A stretch of DNA of 64,000 bases, from assembly GCA_029717555.1 (NCBI GenBank), contig JAMDHS010000040.1, positions 1 to 64,000 on the forward strand, given 5' to 3'. Origin of the DNA: Peribolospora baueri. Its lineage: Eukaryota; Basidiomycota; Peribolosporomycetes; Peribolosporales; Peribolosporaceae. The notes under the pieces are model-generated. The model saw only the letters and a program-made list of their open reading frames with translations. It did not search any database and was not told where the DNA came from. Below, in pieces: positions 22,811 to 34,046 of the stretch. Positions within the stretch are counted from its first letter, which is position 1. Each line of letters begins with the position of its first letter. Position numbers and translations under genes: made by a program.

Positions 22811-25800
22811 ATGCCATCGTCGCAGCCGCTCGCTGCCATGGATTCCAACGCCCTCGATCTCACCACCAACGGCTTGCCTAAGTCGTCCGCATCCAAGCAG
22901 GCGCCCAAGACGCTCCAGGAGGGTGGGAAGTATAATCCTGTGCAAGCTCCCAAAGTAAAGAGGTGCGTGTGCGGCCTTTCCCTCCTCGACTCGCGTTCCG
23001 CACCGGACCTGACGGACGGACGGTCGGACGGACGCTTCATAGGCTCGAAGGAGATGTCAATCACGCGAGCCTCCCTCGCGGTCAAGGTGTTCCACAGCTT
23101 CCAGCTCGGCGTCCGGTCCCCGTGCCGAGCCTGTCGACCCGCCCGGAGCTCTCCAACGGCCACCTCTATCCTCGCTTCCCCGGACCCCGTCCGGCCCCAC
23201 AACAGCATCCCTCGGCGGCCGGTCCCCAGCCATATCCGAGGGGTATGCAACAACCCCCTCGACGTCTGGACGGGGTGGAAGCGAGCACGATGAATATGCT
23301 CAGTCAGCTGGACGCGTGGAACCCGAGTCCATCTGGCCCGTCGCATCACAGCACAAGCGCCGCCGACTTGGCTCGCGCTGGCGCCTCTTCCTCCCGCCAG
23401 GGCGCGTTCGGCCGGCCGCCCAACAAAATCGGCGTGCCCTTGCCCTCCAGTGCAGCCCCGCGTCCGGTAGCACATCACGGACTCCCCTCCGGCCTTTATC
23501 CGCCCTCCTCTTCCCATCTCTCCTCCGCACCCTTCACCCCGCCCATGGACGAAGCGACCCTGATGAACGGCCCCCTCCCGGCGGCTATCGGGCCGTCCAT
23601 ATCCTCCGAAGAGTCTCAGCGCATGATCCGAGAACTGTGCGAGAGCCAGACGGATCTTGGCGATCTCGACGACGCGGACATGGTGGGGGTGCAGCCCGAC
23701 GGGATGGCTTGCAAGCTTCTCCCGCACCAGAGGCAGGGCGTGCATTGGATGAAGGGCCGAGAGAGGGGAAAGTACAGGGGCGGTATCCTGGCCGATGTGA
23801 GTGCATTGACCTGCCCGGCGCGCTCGGCTCACGAGACTGACTGAGCGAGCGCTCTTTCCGTCCCTTCATCGCTCTTGTTCCGCTCTCATCGGACACTCTC
23901 GTAGGACATGGGCCTGGGAAAGACGGTGCAAATGTTGACGCTCATCGTCTCCCGAACGCCCGCAAAGGTCGCCGCCGACCAAGAAGCTCATGCGGCCAAA
24001 GAGGCCGGCGTCGGCGTCGTGTCCCCCGAAGAGGCCGCGGCAAAGGCGAAAGCGCACGCGCGCAAGGTGGCGGGAAAGACGGCGACGGTGCATAGCATGT
24101 TCAAGGAGCACGAGGCGGCGTCGGTGGTGATGCTCGACGTGGATGAGCGCAAGGGTGCCAAAACGACGTTGATCATCGCTCCCCTCGGCGTGACGAAGCA
24201 ATGGGAGATGGAAGTCCGGGAAAAGACAGAGAAGAGGCTCGGCCTCAAGGTGTACTTGCACCATGGGCCGCGGAGGGCGGAGAGTGAGTCTGTCGGTCGG
24301 TCGGCCCACTGTCCGTTCGTCCGTCCGTCCACTCGTGCATCAGTTGATTCACGCGCCCTCGCCCGCCTCGATTTCCTCCCCACTCACAGCCGCAGCCGAT
24401 CTCATGAAATACGACGTGGTGGTGAGTGCCGTCTCGCTGGCCTGGCCCGGGGGACATACATGACCGTAACCGACGCGCTTCCCCCTTCCTTGCAGATCAC
24501 CACCTACCCCACCGTTCAAGCTGAATTCGCCGCGTTCTCCTTGGGGCGGCAAAAGAAGGGTGGCGACGGGTCGTCGGACAGCGAGTCCGACGTGCCCCGG
24601 AAGAATACGCCCAAGGCGCCCAAGAGCGCGAAGAAGGGCGGCAAGCCGTCCGCTCTCTTCGACCGGGATACCGTGTTTTGGAGGATCGTCCTCGGTGAGC
24701 TGGGGAGTGGAAGGCAAGGTGTTTGCAGCATGTCGATTGACTTTCCGCCATCTCCGCCACCAGACGAGGCTCAAAACATCAAGAACCACCGCGCGAAGAG
24801 CAGTGTCGCTTGCGCCGCTCTCCGTTCCACGTTCCGATGGTGTCTGACCGGTACGCCGATCCAGTGCGTGTCCGCCGAAGAAGAAACCTGTAGAAGCCGT
24901 GTGCGGTCATCGTCGTCGTCGTCGTCCTCCTCACCCGAGCCGGTCTACTCCATCGTGTCGCAGGAACAACGTCGACGAGTTCTACAGCCTCCTGCGCTTC
25001 CTCCAGATCAGGCCCTTTGACAACCACACCGAATTCAAGGAAAAGATCGGCCAGCCGCTGGCGAGCGGGAACCAGCGGAAGGCGGAGTGGGCCATAAAGC
25101 GGTTGCATGGTCAGTCCCGAAGCTTCCTTCCCCGTTTTCGCGTCGACTCGGCGCTGACGAAGCACGCGTCGTGGCCGTCCCCCGCCATCTCGGTCAGTCG
25201 TGCTCAAGGCGACGATGCTCCGCCGGACGAAAGACGGCAAGCTGGACGACGGTAAGCCGATCATCAGCCTACCCAAACGGGAAGTGGAGATTGTCAGCAC
25301 CGAGTTCGACGACCCGGACGAGAAGGCTTTCTACACGGCGCTCGAGAAAAAGGTGCAGGTCAGCTTGAACAAGTTTGTCAAGCAGGGCGGCGGCGTGAAC
25401 TATACGAGCGTGCTGTTGTTGCTCCTCAGGTTGAGGCAGGGTGAGTGGGCGCTCGACGGTCGGCCAGGTCGACGTCCGATCAACTATTTTTTTTTCCTTC
25501 CCTTCACGACCCTTCGCACGCACGCAGCCTGCGATCACCCGGCCTTGGTCGCACGCTCCTTTGCGACCGAAGCCTCGGCCATCGAATCGGGCCCGTCGCC
25601 ATCGTCGTCGTCGTCGTCGTCGACGAAAAACAAGTCCTCCAAATCGGCCGCCACGTCGACGTCAACGATGGCGGAGTCGGACTCGGAGGAGGAAGACGAG
25701 GTGCTCTCCCAGCTGACCAAAGGTCTCGGCGGGCTCAGCGTCTCCATGCGCCGGTGCGAGCTGTGCGGCGAAGGGTTGCCCGCCGTCGCCGGCGCAGGAG

Positions 25801-26739
25801 AAGACGAGCGCGGCGGCGGCGGCGGTGGCGAGCGGGACAAGTACTGTGCGACGTGCGGCGCGGACGGGCCTGTGGGCAAGGGGGACGGACGGGTGGAGGG
25901 GAGGGAGCATTGCTCGACCAAGATTCGGAACATGATCAAGATCTTGGACGACGTGAAAAGGGCAGGGAGGGGGGACAAGACGATCGTGTTCTCGCAGGTG
26001 CGGTTCCTTTCTCTTCCATGGAGATGACCGTCCAGTGTGGACGTCGTCGAGTTCATTTTATTTCGTTTATCCTTCGTGGGACAGTTCACGTCGATGCTCG
26101 ACCTGGTGGAGCCGTGGCTGGTGCAGAACAAGTTCAAGTTTGTGCGGTATGACGGGCAGATGGCTAACAAGAAGCGAGAGGAGAGTCTGCAGAGGATCAG
26201 GAACGACGCGGAGACGACGGTCATCCTCATCTCCTTCCGATCTGGTTCGGTCGGGCTCAACTTGACGTCCTGCAACCATGTCGTGCTTTTGGATCTCTGG
26301 TGGAATCCCGCTGTGAGTTCGACGGTGTGGCCGTGGTACCTATCCAAGTGTGCGCCGCAGCAGGAATGTTAACAGACCGTGGGTGCGTATCGGCACAGCT
26401 GGAAGACCAAGCGTTCGACCGGGCGCACCGACTGGGACAGGTGAAGGACGTCAAGATCTACAAGCTGACCATCGAGGGCACCGTCGAGCAACGCATCCTC
26501 GAGCTGCAGCAGAAGAAGCGAGAGCTGGCTCGATCGGCGCTGGAGGGGACCAAGTGCGTCATTGGATTCGGATTTCTTTCGTACACCGTTTCGCCTCGTC
26601 GTCGACGACGTTTACGTCATCCTGACCTGCATCGTTTTGCCTCCCTCGCCTCGGGTCGTCCGATCGCAGGCTGGGCAAGAACGCGAACAAGCTGTCGATG
26701 GCCGACATCAACGCGCTCTTCGCTCGAGAACAGCAGTGA
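22811..26739 (+). CDS. SNF2-family DNA-dependent ATPase (Rad5/Rad16/ULS1 group)
   Basis: Chromatin or repair translocase. Start MPSSQPLAAMDSNALDLTT, a Pro/Ser-rich N-terminus of about 250 residues, then the helicase core in order. Core motifs: motif I DMGLGKTVQML, Ia KTTLIIAPLGVTKQWE, KYDVVITTYPTVQAEF, motif II LDEAQNIKN, motif III RWCLTGTPIQNN, LRFLQIRPF, TMLRRTKDGK, LPKREVEIVSTEFDD, LLLLRLRQACDHP, KTIVFSQFTSMLDLVEPWL, FKFVRYDGQM, VILISFRSGSVGLNLT and motif VI FDRAHRLGQVKDVKIYKL. It ends DINALFAREQQ. The position where Rad5/ULS1 proteins carry a RING has only RCELCGE and YCATCGADG, two C-x2-C pairs, plus HC. About ten introns split even conserved motifs (IL.AD/DMGLGK, LDE/AQN). Confidence 0.92.
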
Positions 26740-28080
26740 TCCGGGCGGCGTCGTCGTCGTCGTCGTCGCCCTCGCCCTCTCGTTCTTGCCTGCGTGGCGT
26801 CGTGCGGTGTATCTCGTTTGAGGGTGGATGGTTTGTCTCACCGGTATAAAGCGGATGTAGATAGATGCCCGCCGGAGCAAAGCACCTTGGGACCGTGCGT
26901 GTTATTATGCGATGCGATGCCATGCCGTGCCACCACGAACGCGCCGGGGCGTCCTTTCTCGGTTGCGCCGGCGGTTATTTCATTTCATTTCATCGTCTCC
27001 GTCTTCGTCTCCGTATTTATGTTTATTTTTATTTACTGCGCGCGGTGTACCTTTTTGCTCTCGTCATTCGAAACAACGAGGATGCCTGCAACGCCTTGCC
27101 TGCTCGCGTGCGCTTGCTTGCGCTTGCCCACGCGGTCGGCCCGCTCGGCAGGCGGCGATCGCTGGGCTGTGTTCGGTCAGGAACGAGGAACGGCCGGCTG
27201 GCCCGCGCGGGGCGGTGTGAGATGTGGTAAGCAGGGCAGAAAGGGCACGCATGTCTCGGCGACGTGCTTCCGTCGTCGTCGTCGTCGTTGCGTTGCTGGG
27301 CACGCGGCGGAGGAAAAGCGGAGGGGGATGGATCGACGTGGAAGAGGGACGAGGGCGACTTGGTCGATTCTGAACCGTTTTCTATCCTTTTCTATTCCTT
27401 CTTTTCTTCCTTTCTTTCTTTCGACGAGGGCGACGCGTGAAGGAAGAAAAGAAGGGGCCCAGCACGGCACAGCACATCCTCGTTGCCGCAGCCGCCGCCG
27501 CTTCAGCGCCTGCCGATCTCGCCGGGCGGAAGCGCAGCCAGCCGCCACGGGTTAAGGTGCCGCAGCACGCCGCTAACCCCGTCCGTCGTCAGTTGAAATG
27601 GGTCGAGCAGTGAAATTGTAATTGTAATGGCAATTGCAATTGTAATTGGCCTGGCCGCCGCGGTCGTCAAGCGCCGCTTCTCTGCGTCCGCGTCCGCCGT
27701 CGACTCGCTCGCCGCCTTCACCTCCATAATCCATCCATCATCCATCCACTCCACCTCCATCACCATCGTTCCTCATCCACCACTCCCTCCTCATCCACCA
27801 CTCCCTTGTCGCCATCCACATCCTCCCCTCGGTCGCCCCCCCCCCCGCTCCCTCTCTCCCTCGCGCTCCTTCGACAGGACGCCCCGACGCCCACCCCGAC
27901 GTACGCAGCCAACCCCTCCCCCCTCACCACCACCCGCTACCACGCTCTTTATTCACCGCCTTCGCTTTTCTTTCCTTCGTTCCCCTCCGCCGCCTCCCAC
28001 TGTCTGTACATATCCTCCCGATCGCACACGACAGCCCACACAACACCGGCCCTCTCCCACGGATAACCCAACGAACCGCC
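26740..28080. other. Gene-free stretch with pyrimidine-rich 5' leader
   Basis: About 1.34 kb between two plus-strand genes. The first part is likely the SNF2 3' flank. A short attgtaattgtaatggcaa word repeat lies at about 27615-27645. From about 27720 to 28060 the DNA is almost pure C and T with ccatccatccac and ctcctcatccaccact repeats, typical of a long promoter and leader of the next gene. No exon supported. Confidence 0.5.
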
Positions 28081-30702
28081 ATGCCACTCAACCACCCGCC
28101 TCACCACTCCGTCATGTCCTTTCGACGCTCCCCTCCCGCGCCCCCCGGCAGCACCCCCCACCTCAACGTCTTCCAGCGCGACTGTCTGCCCTCGTCCGCC
28201 TGCGCCAACATCCCTCCCTGCCCCCCCTGCAAGTCCGACGAGAAGTGCGAGCAGATCTCCCGGTCTTGCAACTCCTGCGCCGTCAATAAGTGCGTCAAGA
28301 GCCCCGGTGCGTCGTCCTCCGGCGGAGGCTCCTCCAACACCGCCACTCTCGACGGTGTTCTAGGAGGCGTCATCAGCTTCCTTGTCATCGGCGCCATCGT
28401 CTTCTACTTCTGGCATAAGAAGAGGAGGACAAGGAGGACTGCCGAGGCCGCCCGTCGCGCCGCCGTGTCCATGAACGAGAAGAAGAAGAAGGCCGACGGC
28501 ACCGGCGCCGATGAGGCCAGGGCCACCAAGACCACCGGAACCAACGCGCGCCCTGCCAACGCCAACGTGCCCCCCCCGCCGCGAGTGATGATCAACGGTC
28601 AGCCGAGCGAGGGGGCCCATGAGGAGGAGATCGAAGAGATGGACTCGGTCGCCCCCGAAATCGGTCACCGTCCCCTGACCCAGCGCAAGGTCTACGGCGG
28701 CCAATCGGCCAGCAATCGCACCAACGAATCGGACCCGTTCAGCGACGATGCGAGCGTCGCCTCGAGCGGCACCAACATCATCCCCATCGCCTACATGCCC
28801 CCCTCGTCCAGCTCCACCACCCAGGACGCCAAGCGCGGTCCGTTTGGAGACGTCGTCGAACATGACCTCCAGCGGAATGGCCTCCAACCGTCCGTCGACG
28901 ACGTGTACGCCAACAAGCCTTCTGGCCTCACCAGGAACAACTCCAAAGGCCCCATTTCGCCCTCGCCCTCCCGCCCGCAGCGCTCCGCCAACCTCAATCT
29001 CCGTCTGCCGGACGAGGATGGCAAGAAGGACAAGAGGAAGAGCGATGGCTCGTCCCTGCTGTCGCCCGCCATCGCCTCTTCGCTCAATAGCCCCACTTTC
29101 GCCGACGAGCAGAACAGTTTCCTCAACAGCGACCCCAACCGCATGTCAACGTCGACGGTCATGTCCACCGCCACCTACCTCTCCACGGGCACGATGCAGT
29201 ACATGCCCACCATCGTCACCCCCAAGCGAGTCCAGGTCGGTCAGGCCGGCCCCGCGACGATTGTGCGCTCGCTCAGCCAAATCAAGCGCGAGCAGGCAGC
29301 GCCGGCCTCCGCCGGCAACGGTTCCGCCGCCTCGTCCCCGTCCACCTCCGACTCCACCATCCCTCCCGTTCCTCATCACCCCAAGCCCACTTCTCCGCTC
29401 GCCAACGACGTCACCAACCAGGTCTATCAGAACGCCGGTGTGGCCGCCTCCGGCAGCGGTCGTCTTATACCTGGCCGTGCGAACGGAAGCAGCGAGAGCT
29501 TGGTCGACCCATTCTCCGACGCGGCCAGCGTCAGCACGGGCGGCGTAGTGAGCGGACAGGACGACACGCCCCGCCAGAGCGTCGACACGGTCATCAGCGC
29601 CGCTACCACCTTTGGCGGCGGCCCCTTGCCTGCCCCCGCCCGCGGTCCCTCCGATGCGTCCGGCCTCGACAACAACGCCGATGCCGCCGCTCGCCCTCTG
29701 AGCGCGGCGACGACGGCGACGGGCACTTCGAGCAGTGGTTCCTTGTTCTCCCGCTCCACTCAACACGGAACGCCGCGAGCGAGCCAGATGCCGACCGCCG
29801 ACGTCCCGAGCGTGCCCAAGCTTGGCGGCGGCTTCCCTTCGCCCCCCAACCGTCTCGACGGGGAGCAGGACGAATTGCAGGCGCAACAGATGGACCGACC
29901 CGCGCCAAAGGTGTCGACGCCGACCGAAGTGGCCTTCAACCCGACGGACGTCGAAGGAGACTTTTCCGCCCCGCTACCCTCTCCCGCCTCTTTCTCCAAG
30001 TCCTCCCCCAAGACGCGCTTCCCCGTCAACGAAGGCGCTGGCGAGCGCGGCGACCGGACCTCGGTGGCTACCACGTTCACCACGCGTACCACTCGGACGG
30101 TCAACTCGGTGAGCACGGCGAGCGAGATCGACGGCATGAGCGTCCTCGACGGCATCCCCTTCGCTGGCTTCCGCGTGCCGAGCTTCATGAGCACCATGAG
30201 CGGCATCAGCGTACGCACCAACGCCACCGGCCCCTGGGGCGGCACCGAGGCAGACCACCCGCCACTGCCGCCCATGCCGGATTGGACGCCGTCGCCCTCA
30301 CCGAGCACCGCGGGCTTCACCGCCGCCTCGGATCGCAACAGCGCCGCCACGTCCTCCATTTCTACCGCGCCCACCACGCCCGCCGTCACCCCGTCGACGG
30401 CCCACGGCTGGTCTAGCAAGCCGACTACACTGCCTCCCCTTCCCGAGGTTTCCAAAGCCGGAGCGTCCTCGCTCGGCGCAGAGGTAGCTGCTGCGGCCAC
30501 CGCGGCCGCTGCTGAGAGCGGGGCGAAGAAGAGCGCGGGCGACATTGGAGGAGCTGTTGGAGCGCAAGCGGGTTCCAAGATGGCGACGGCGGCGCAGGGC
30601 AACGCGAACAGGGCGAGTCTCGAGACGCTCGCGCTGAGCAACCAGCTTGGCGAGATGAGGGGCATCTTTGCCCTCGCTGAGGGAGAGGAGGTCATCGATT
30701 GA
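28081..30702 (+). CDS. OPY2: OPY2-like membrane anchor of the HOG/MAPK pathway
   Basis: One uninterrupted exon of 873 codons. Residues about 35-71 form the Cys-rich extracellular OPY2 domain: nine Cys arranged C..C..CPPC..C..C..C..C, with CANIPPCPPCKSDEKCEQIS. Then comes a Ser/Gly stretch and one membrane helix at about 92-113 (VLGGVISFLVIGAIVFYFW) followed by KKRRTRR, so the N-terminus lies outside the cell. The remaining 750 residues are Ser/Thr/Pro-rich, low-complexity and cytoplasmic, with repeated (E/V)DPFSD(D/A)A(S/A)S blocks at SDPFSDDASVAS and VDPFSDAASVSTGG. In yeast OPY2 recruits Ste50 to the membrane for Ste11 signalling in osmotic stress. Role here is inferred from the domain. No signal peptide: likely a signal anchor. 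Confidence 0.82.
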   Translation: MPLNHPPHHSVMSFRRSPPAPPGSTPHLNVFQRDCLPSSACANIPPCPPCKSDEKCEQISRSCNSCAVNKCVKSPGASSSGGGSSNTATLDGVLGGVISFLVIGAIVFYFWHKKRRTRRTAEAARRAAVSMNEKKKKADGTGADEARATKTTGTNARPANANVPPPPRVMINGQPSEGAHEEEIEEMDSVAPEIGHRPLTQRKVYGGQSASNRTNESDPFSDDASVASSGTNIIPIAYMPPSSSSTTQDAKRGPFGDVVEHDLQRNGLQPSVDDVYANKPSGLTRNNSKGPISPSPSRPQRSANLNLRLPDEDGKKDKRKSDGSSLLSPAIASSLNSPTFADEQNSFLNSDPNRMSTSTVMSTATYLSTGTMQYMPTIVTPKRVQVGQAGPATIVRSLSQIKREQAAPASAGNGSAASSPSTSDSTIPPVPHHPKPTSPLANDVTNQVYQNAGVAASGSGRLIPGRANGSSESLVDPFSDAASVSTGGVVSGQDDTPRQSVDTVISAATTFGGGPLPAPARGPSDASGLDNNADAAARPLSAATTATGTSSSGSLFSRSTQHGTPRASQMPTADVPSVPKLGGGFPSPPNRLDGEQDELQAQQMDRPAPKVSTPTEVAFNPTDVEGDFSAPLPSPASFSKSSPKTRFPVNEGAGERGDRTSVATTFTTRTTRTVNSVSTASEIDGMSVLDGIPFAGFRVPSFMSTMSGISVRTNATGPWGGTEADHPPLPPMPDWTPSPSPSTAGFTAASDRNSAATSSISTAPTTPAVTPSTAHGWSSKPTTLPPLPEVSKAGASSLGAEVAAAATAAAAESGAKKSAGDIGGAVGAQAGSKMATAAQGNANRASLETLALSNQLGEMRGIFALAEGEEVID

Positions 30703-31871
30703 GCGCCTCCCCCCGTCTCGTCTCGTCTCGCCTTGTCGCCAGCCCGTTCTCGTCTCGTCGCTCTCTTCGGTGATACCCTTCCCCCGGTACTTTCTCCTGC
30801 TTGGACAGGCCGGTCCCGTCGCCGCGTCCTATACCCGTTTCCTCCAGCCGTTGTCGACTCGCTCGACTCTACTCCCCCTCCGTCCGTCGGTCCATTCCGC
30901 TCGACCGGTCGTTCGCTGGCCCTGGTTGGCCCTTGCCCTCCCACCTCCACCTTCACCTCTGTCATGCCCGCCCGCGCCCTGTCTGCGCGACGGAAAACGA
31001 AATCGCTTTCGTTCGTCTTTCCCTTTTCCCTTTTCCCCTCCCGTCTGTGTGTGTGTCCCCTTGGAAACTGGTCATGTATGTCTAGGCCCCCCTGCCCTCT
31101 TCCTCCTTTTGCTTGTCTCGTCGCACGGGCCGCCCTCCTCCCTTTCTCCTTCCTTGCTTCCTTCCTTTCCCTCCCTCCGTTCCTTTCTTCTCCTTCAGTA
31201 CCTCGCCTCCCCTTCCTTGCTTCCCTTCCGTCCGTTCACCGCCCCGCCCCGCCCCCCCTTCGTCGTTGCGCCTCTCTTGCCATTAACTGCTTTCGGGGCT
31301 AATGGAGAAGGACACTTTCCCTTTCGTTCGTATACACCGTTTCGCTCCCGTGTTCGTCTCCGACGCGCGGAGCGGTGCACATGGTCTTGCTGCGTCGCGT
31401 ATAAGGAAGGAAGGAGGGGCCCAGTCCGGCTGGCGAGTCGACGCTCGACACTCCCGCCGAGCACGACGGCGCCTGAACGACCCCGGGTCGTCCCTCGACA
31501 TACCTACACTCTCCGGCGCCAAGCTGAAGCAGGCGGAGGGCACGTCCGTCACAGATGAGATGACATGGCATGACATGGCATGACATGGCATGACATGGCA
31601 TGACATTTGGAGGGCACCTGTCTCTGACCGGGGCGGGCGGAAGAGGGAGCGTTGAGCACACGGAAGGAAGGAAGGAAGGAAGGAACCCGCGTCCCTCCCG
31701 GGCTTTCTTCATGTTCCGCACGCTCGTACGGAATGCGGACGACGAAACAGCGCCTCCTCACAGGGAGGGAGGATAAACCGGCGGGAAGAAACGGTTTTCC
31801 GACAATGTCGTGTGGCAAAATGTGGTCCGTTCTTCCATCTATATGCGCGTATGTGTACTCGGACAACAACA
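30703..31871. other. Gene-free stretch between convergent genes
   Basis: About 1.17 kb between the ends of OPY2 (plus) and CAB2 (minus). CT-rich to about 31280, presumably 3' untranslated DNA. Contains a decanucleotide tandem repeat and a ggaaggaaggaaggaagg run near 31665. No exon recognised. Confidence 0.5.
31561..31606. repeat. Decanucleotide tandem repeat tgacatggca
   Basis: Four perfect copies of tgacatggca in a row plus a partial fifth (tgacat). Simple satellite in a non-coding stretch between convergent genes. Confidence 0.95.
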
Positions 31872-33771
31872 TCAAGCCCTCCTCGCTTCCTCCGCCGCTT
31901 CTCCCTCCCGGATCCACCTCCCATGCCGGGAAACCAGTTCCCGCACAATGTCCTCCTCGATCTCCCTCTCGCCCGCCAAGCCGTGTCCCTTTGCGTCAAG
32001 CTCTAACCGGATCCACGTGGTGACAAAGCCCGCACCGACACCGACACCGACCTGGCCGTCCGACCCATCTTCTCTTCTTCCTTGACGGTTGTTCGCCGCG
32101 CCCGACCCGGATCCGTCGGCGGCCGGCTCCTCTGACGGAGACACATCCCGTCTCCTCTCCACGAACACCACCTCGTGCTTGCGCGTCTGCAGCGTGTTGC
32201 CGATCACCACCTGGTGGCCGTACCGCTCCAGCGCTTGGCACGCTTTCGGAACGAGCAGCGCCCGATCGGTCTCGAGCTTTAGTGGGAAAGACCGCGGTGT
32301 TAGATAAAAGAGTCGGTACAAAGCGGGCAGTTGTGTGAGACGAACGAGAGCGAATGCACGCGCGGAGGATCGGACGCTGGTCACAAGTAGGTCGAATATG
32401 CACGGACGGTTTGGGCAAGCAAACCCGTGAGAGCTCACCTTGAAGGAAACGACATACCCTTCCGGCGTCCACTCTTGTACCATCGGCTTGAGCACCTTGG
32501 GCACCTGATCCATCTCTATCGACAGACTGCCCTTGCCAGACTGGATCTTATGCTCCGACTGAGCTCGTCATCAGAAACGGGTCGAACGACAAGTCAGGAC
32601 GGTAAACGGACGAGGAAAGACGAGAGTGAGAATTTCGAACGACTCACCATCCTCTGAGTAGGCACAAAGAAATCGCTGACGGCAGCAGCGAGGTAATACA
32701 TTCCAGCTCTCCCCAGCCCGCTCATCACGGAGCTCATCTCCCTCAGCAGGAAGAGATACTCGTTGACGGTGACAAAGGGTATGGAGAGCAGCGTATGCTC
32801 GCGCTGTGCTTTTTTGTGGCATCGGAGGATGGGTAGCAAGGAGAAGGCGAGGTGGGACGAGACGCGGATGTCTGTCGCCGTGGCACTCCCGTCCCGGTTG
32901 CCACCCTCGTCCGTGCCCGCAGGTGCCTCTTCAAGGAGGTCGAGAAATGGCTTAAAGGTGTGAGAGTAGTGGCGAGTGTACGGCTGTAGCGAGTGTTGGC
33001 GGTGCATGAAAATGACCGCGTAACCGGAGGAGAGGAAGTACTCGGCTGACGTGGCGCCTCGGGTGCCTGCGTTATGCCCACGAGACCGAGAAGAGGTGCG
33101 AGAGGAGCACGTTAGATCATGAGAGGGATGCACCTCAACGGCTACAGCCAAAGAGACGGACGGACCTGCGCTGAAGTTGTCGAGGAAACGGACCCTGGGG
33201 AGGGGTGGAAAGAGAGCAACACCGACCCGAGTTAGGAGACGACGTCAGGTGCAAGCGGCGGCGGCAGGTGCGTAGCGTGTCTTCTTACACATTGTGTTCC
33301 AATGGAACCGTCGTCCCTCCGCTCTGCCCATTCGCGGATACACATAAAAGAGAGAGAAAAGCAACAAGAATTGTCAAACAGACGAGTGAGTACTATGCAA
33401 TCAGGAAGAGAATATGGAGGCCAGGAAAGGCGGAACAATGTCCTTGCGGCCCTACGAAGGAGACGGCCACCGCATCCACCCAAGCTCCCAGCGACAGCAC
33501 GTCCTCGAAACCAACCCCGCTCCTTCCCATGGCTCACCGTGACAAGAACGACCCGCCTCGCTTCTCTCTTATGCCTCTCCACAAAATCCCTCGCCGCCTT
33601 GGCATGCTCCTTGAGGCCAGCGGGTGGAGCTTGCGTCTCGAAGTATTGCTCCGTGCTGAACCCACCCCCGCTCCCGCCGTCGCCCTCGATGGCGGTGTCG
33701 CCGCCGGCGACGGCTGGCTTCGAGGCAACCGGGGCCCGAGATGAGGGAGTCGGCGTGAGGCTGGGGGGCAT
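31872..33771 (-). CDS. CAB2: Phosphopantothenoylcysteine synthetase (CoaB type)
   Basis: Joins cysteine to 4'-phosphopantothenate in coenzyme A synthesis, in the cytosol. Start MPPSLTPTPSSRAPVASK, about 60 residues of low complexity, then VVLVTVSHG and GTTVPLE. After an intron come RFLDNFSAGTRGATSAEYFL, SGYAVIFMHRQHSLQPY, EYLFLLREMSS, AGMYYLAAAVSDFFVP (the conserved A-A-V-S-D-F), KIQSGKGSLSIEMDQVPKVL, GYVVSFKLETDRALLVPKA and HQVVIGNTLQTRKHEVVFVE. These are the eukaryotic PPCS signatures, including the nucleotide-contacting N and the K-L-E-T block. It ends RHGRWIREGEAAEEARRA. Five or so introns. Starts 275 nt from a divergent dehydrogenase gene, so promoters are shared or abutting. Confidence 0.92.
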
Positions 33772-34046
33772 GGCGAGCCGAGTTCGGGCTCCGTATCGTG
33801 GTCCGTGCTGACGAGGAGGAGTTAAGGCCGACAGCGTACATTCACTGCAGCGCAGGTGGCCAGATCATGCGATGTCACGTGCTGGACCGGAACTCGGCCA
33901 TGCGGCGAACCGGTGCAGGCTCGCAGCGGGGCCCCCGCGTACTTTCATGAGCGGACTCGACTGAAACGTCTTCGACCCGCCAACCGACCGACTTTTGCTA
34001 CCCTTTCTGAGCGACCTGGACAAACGACCACTCACATCCTTTCAAC

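Noticed and set aside
26865-27555. Overlapping long open frames (up to 250 codons) on the plus strand
   Set aside because: Composition is low-complexity, frames overlap each other, no protein block is recognisable, and the stretch lies between a gene end and a CT-rich leader.
31561-31606. Regular repeat that might be a CRISPR array or telomere
   Set aside because: The 10-nt units have no spacers and no telomere motif, and the host is a fungus.
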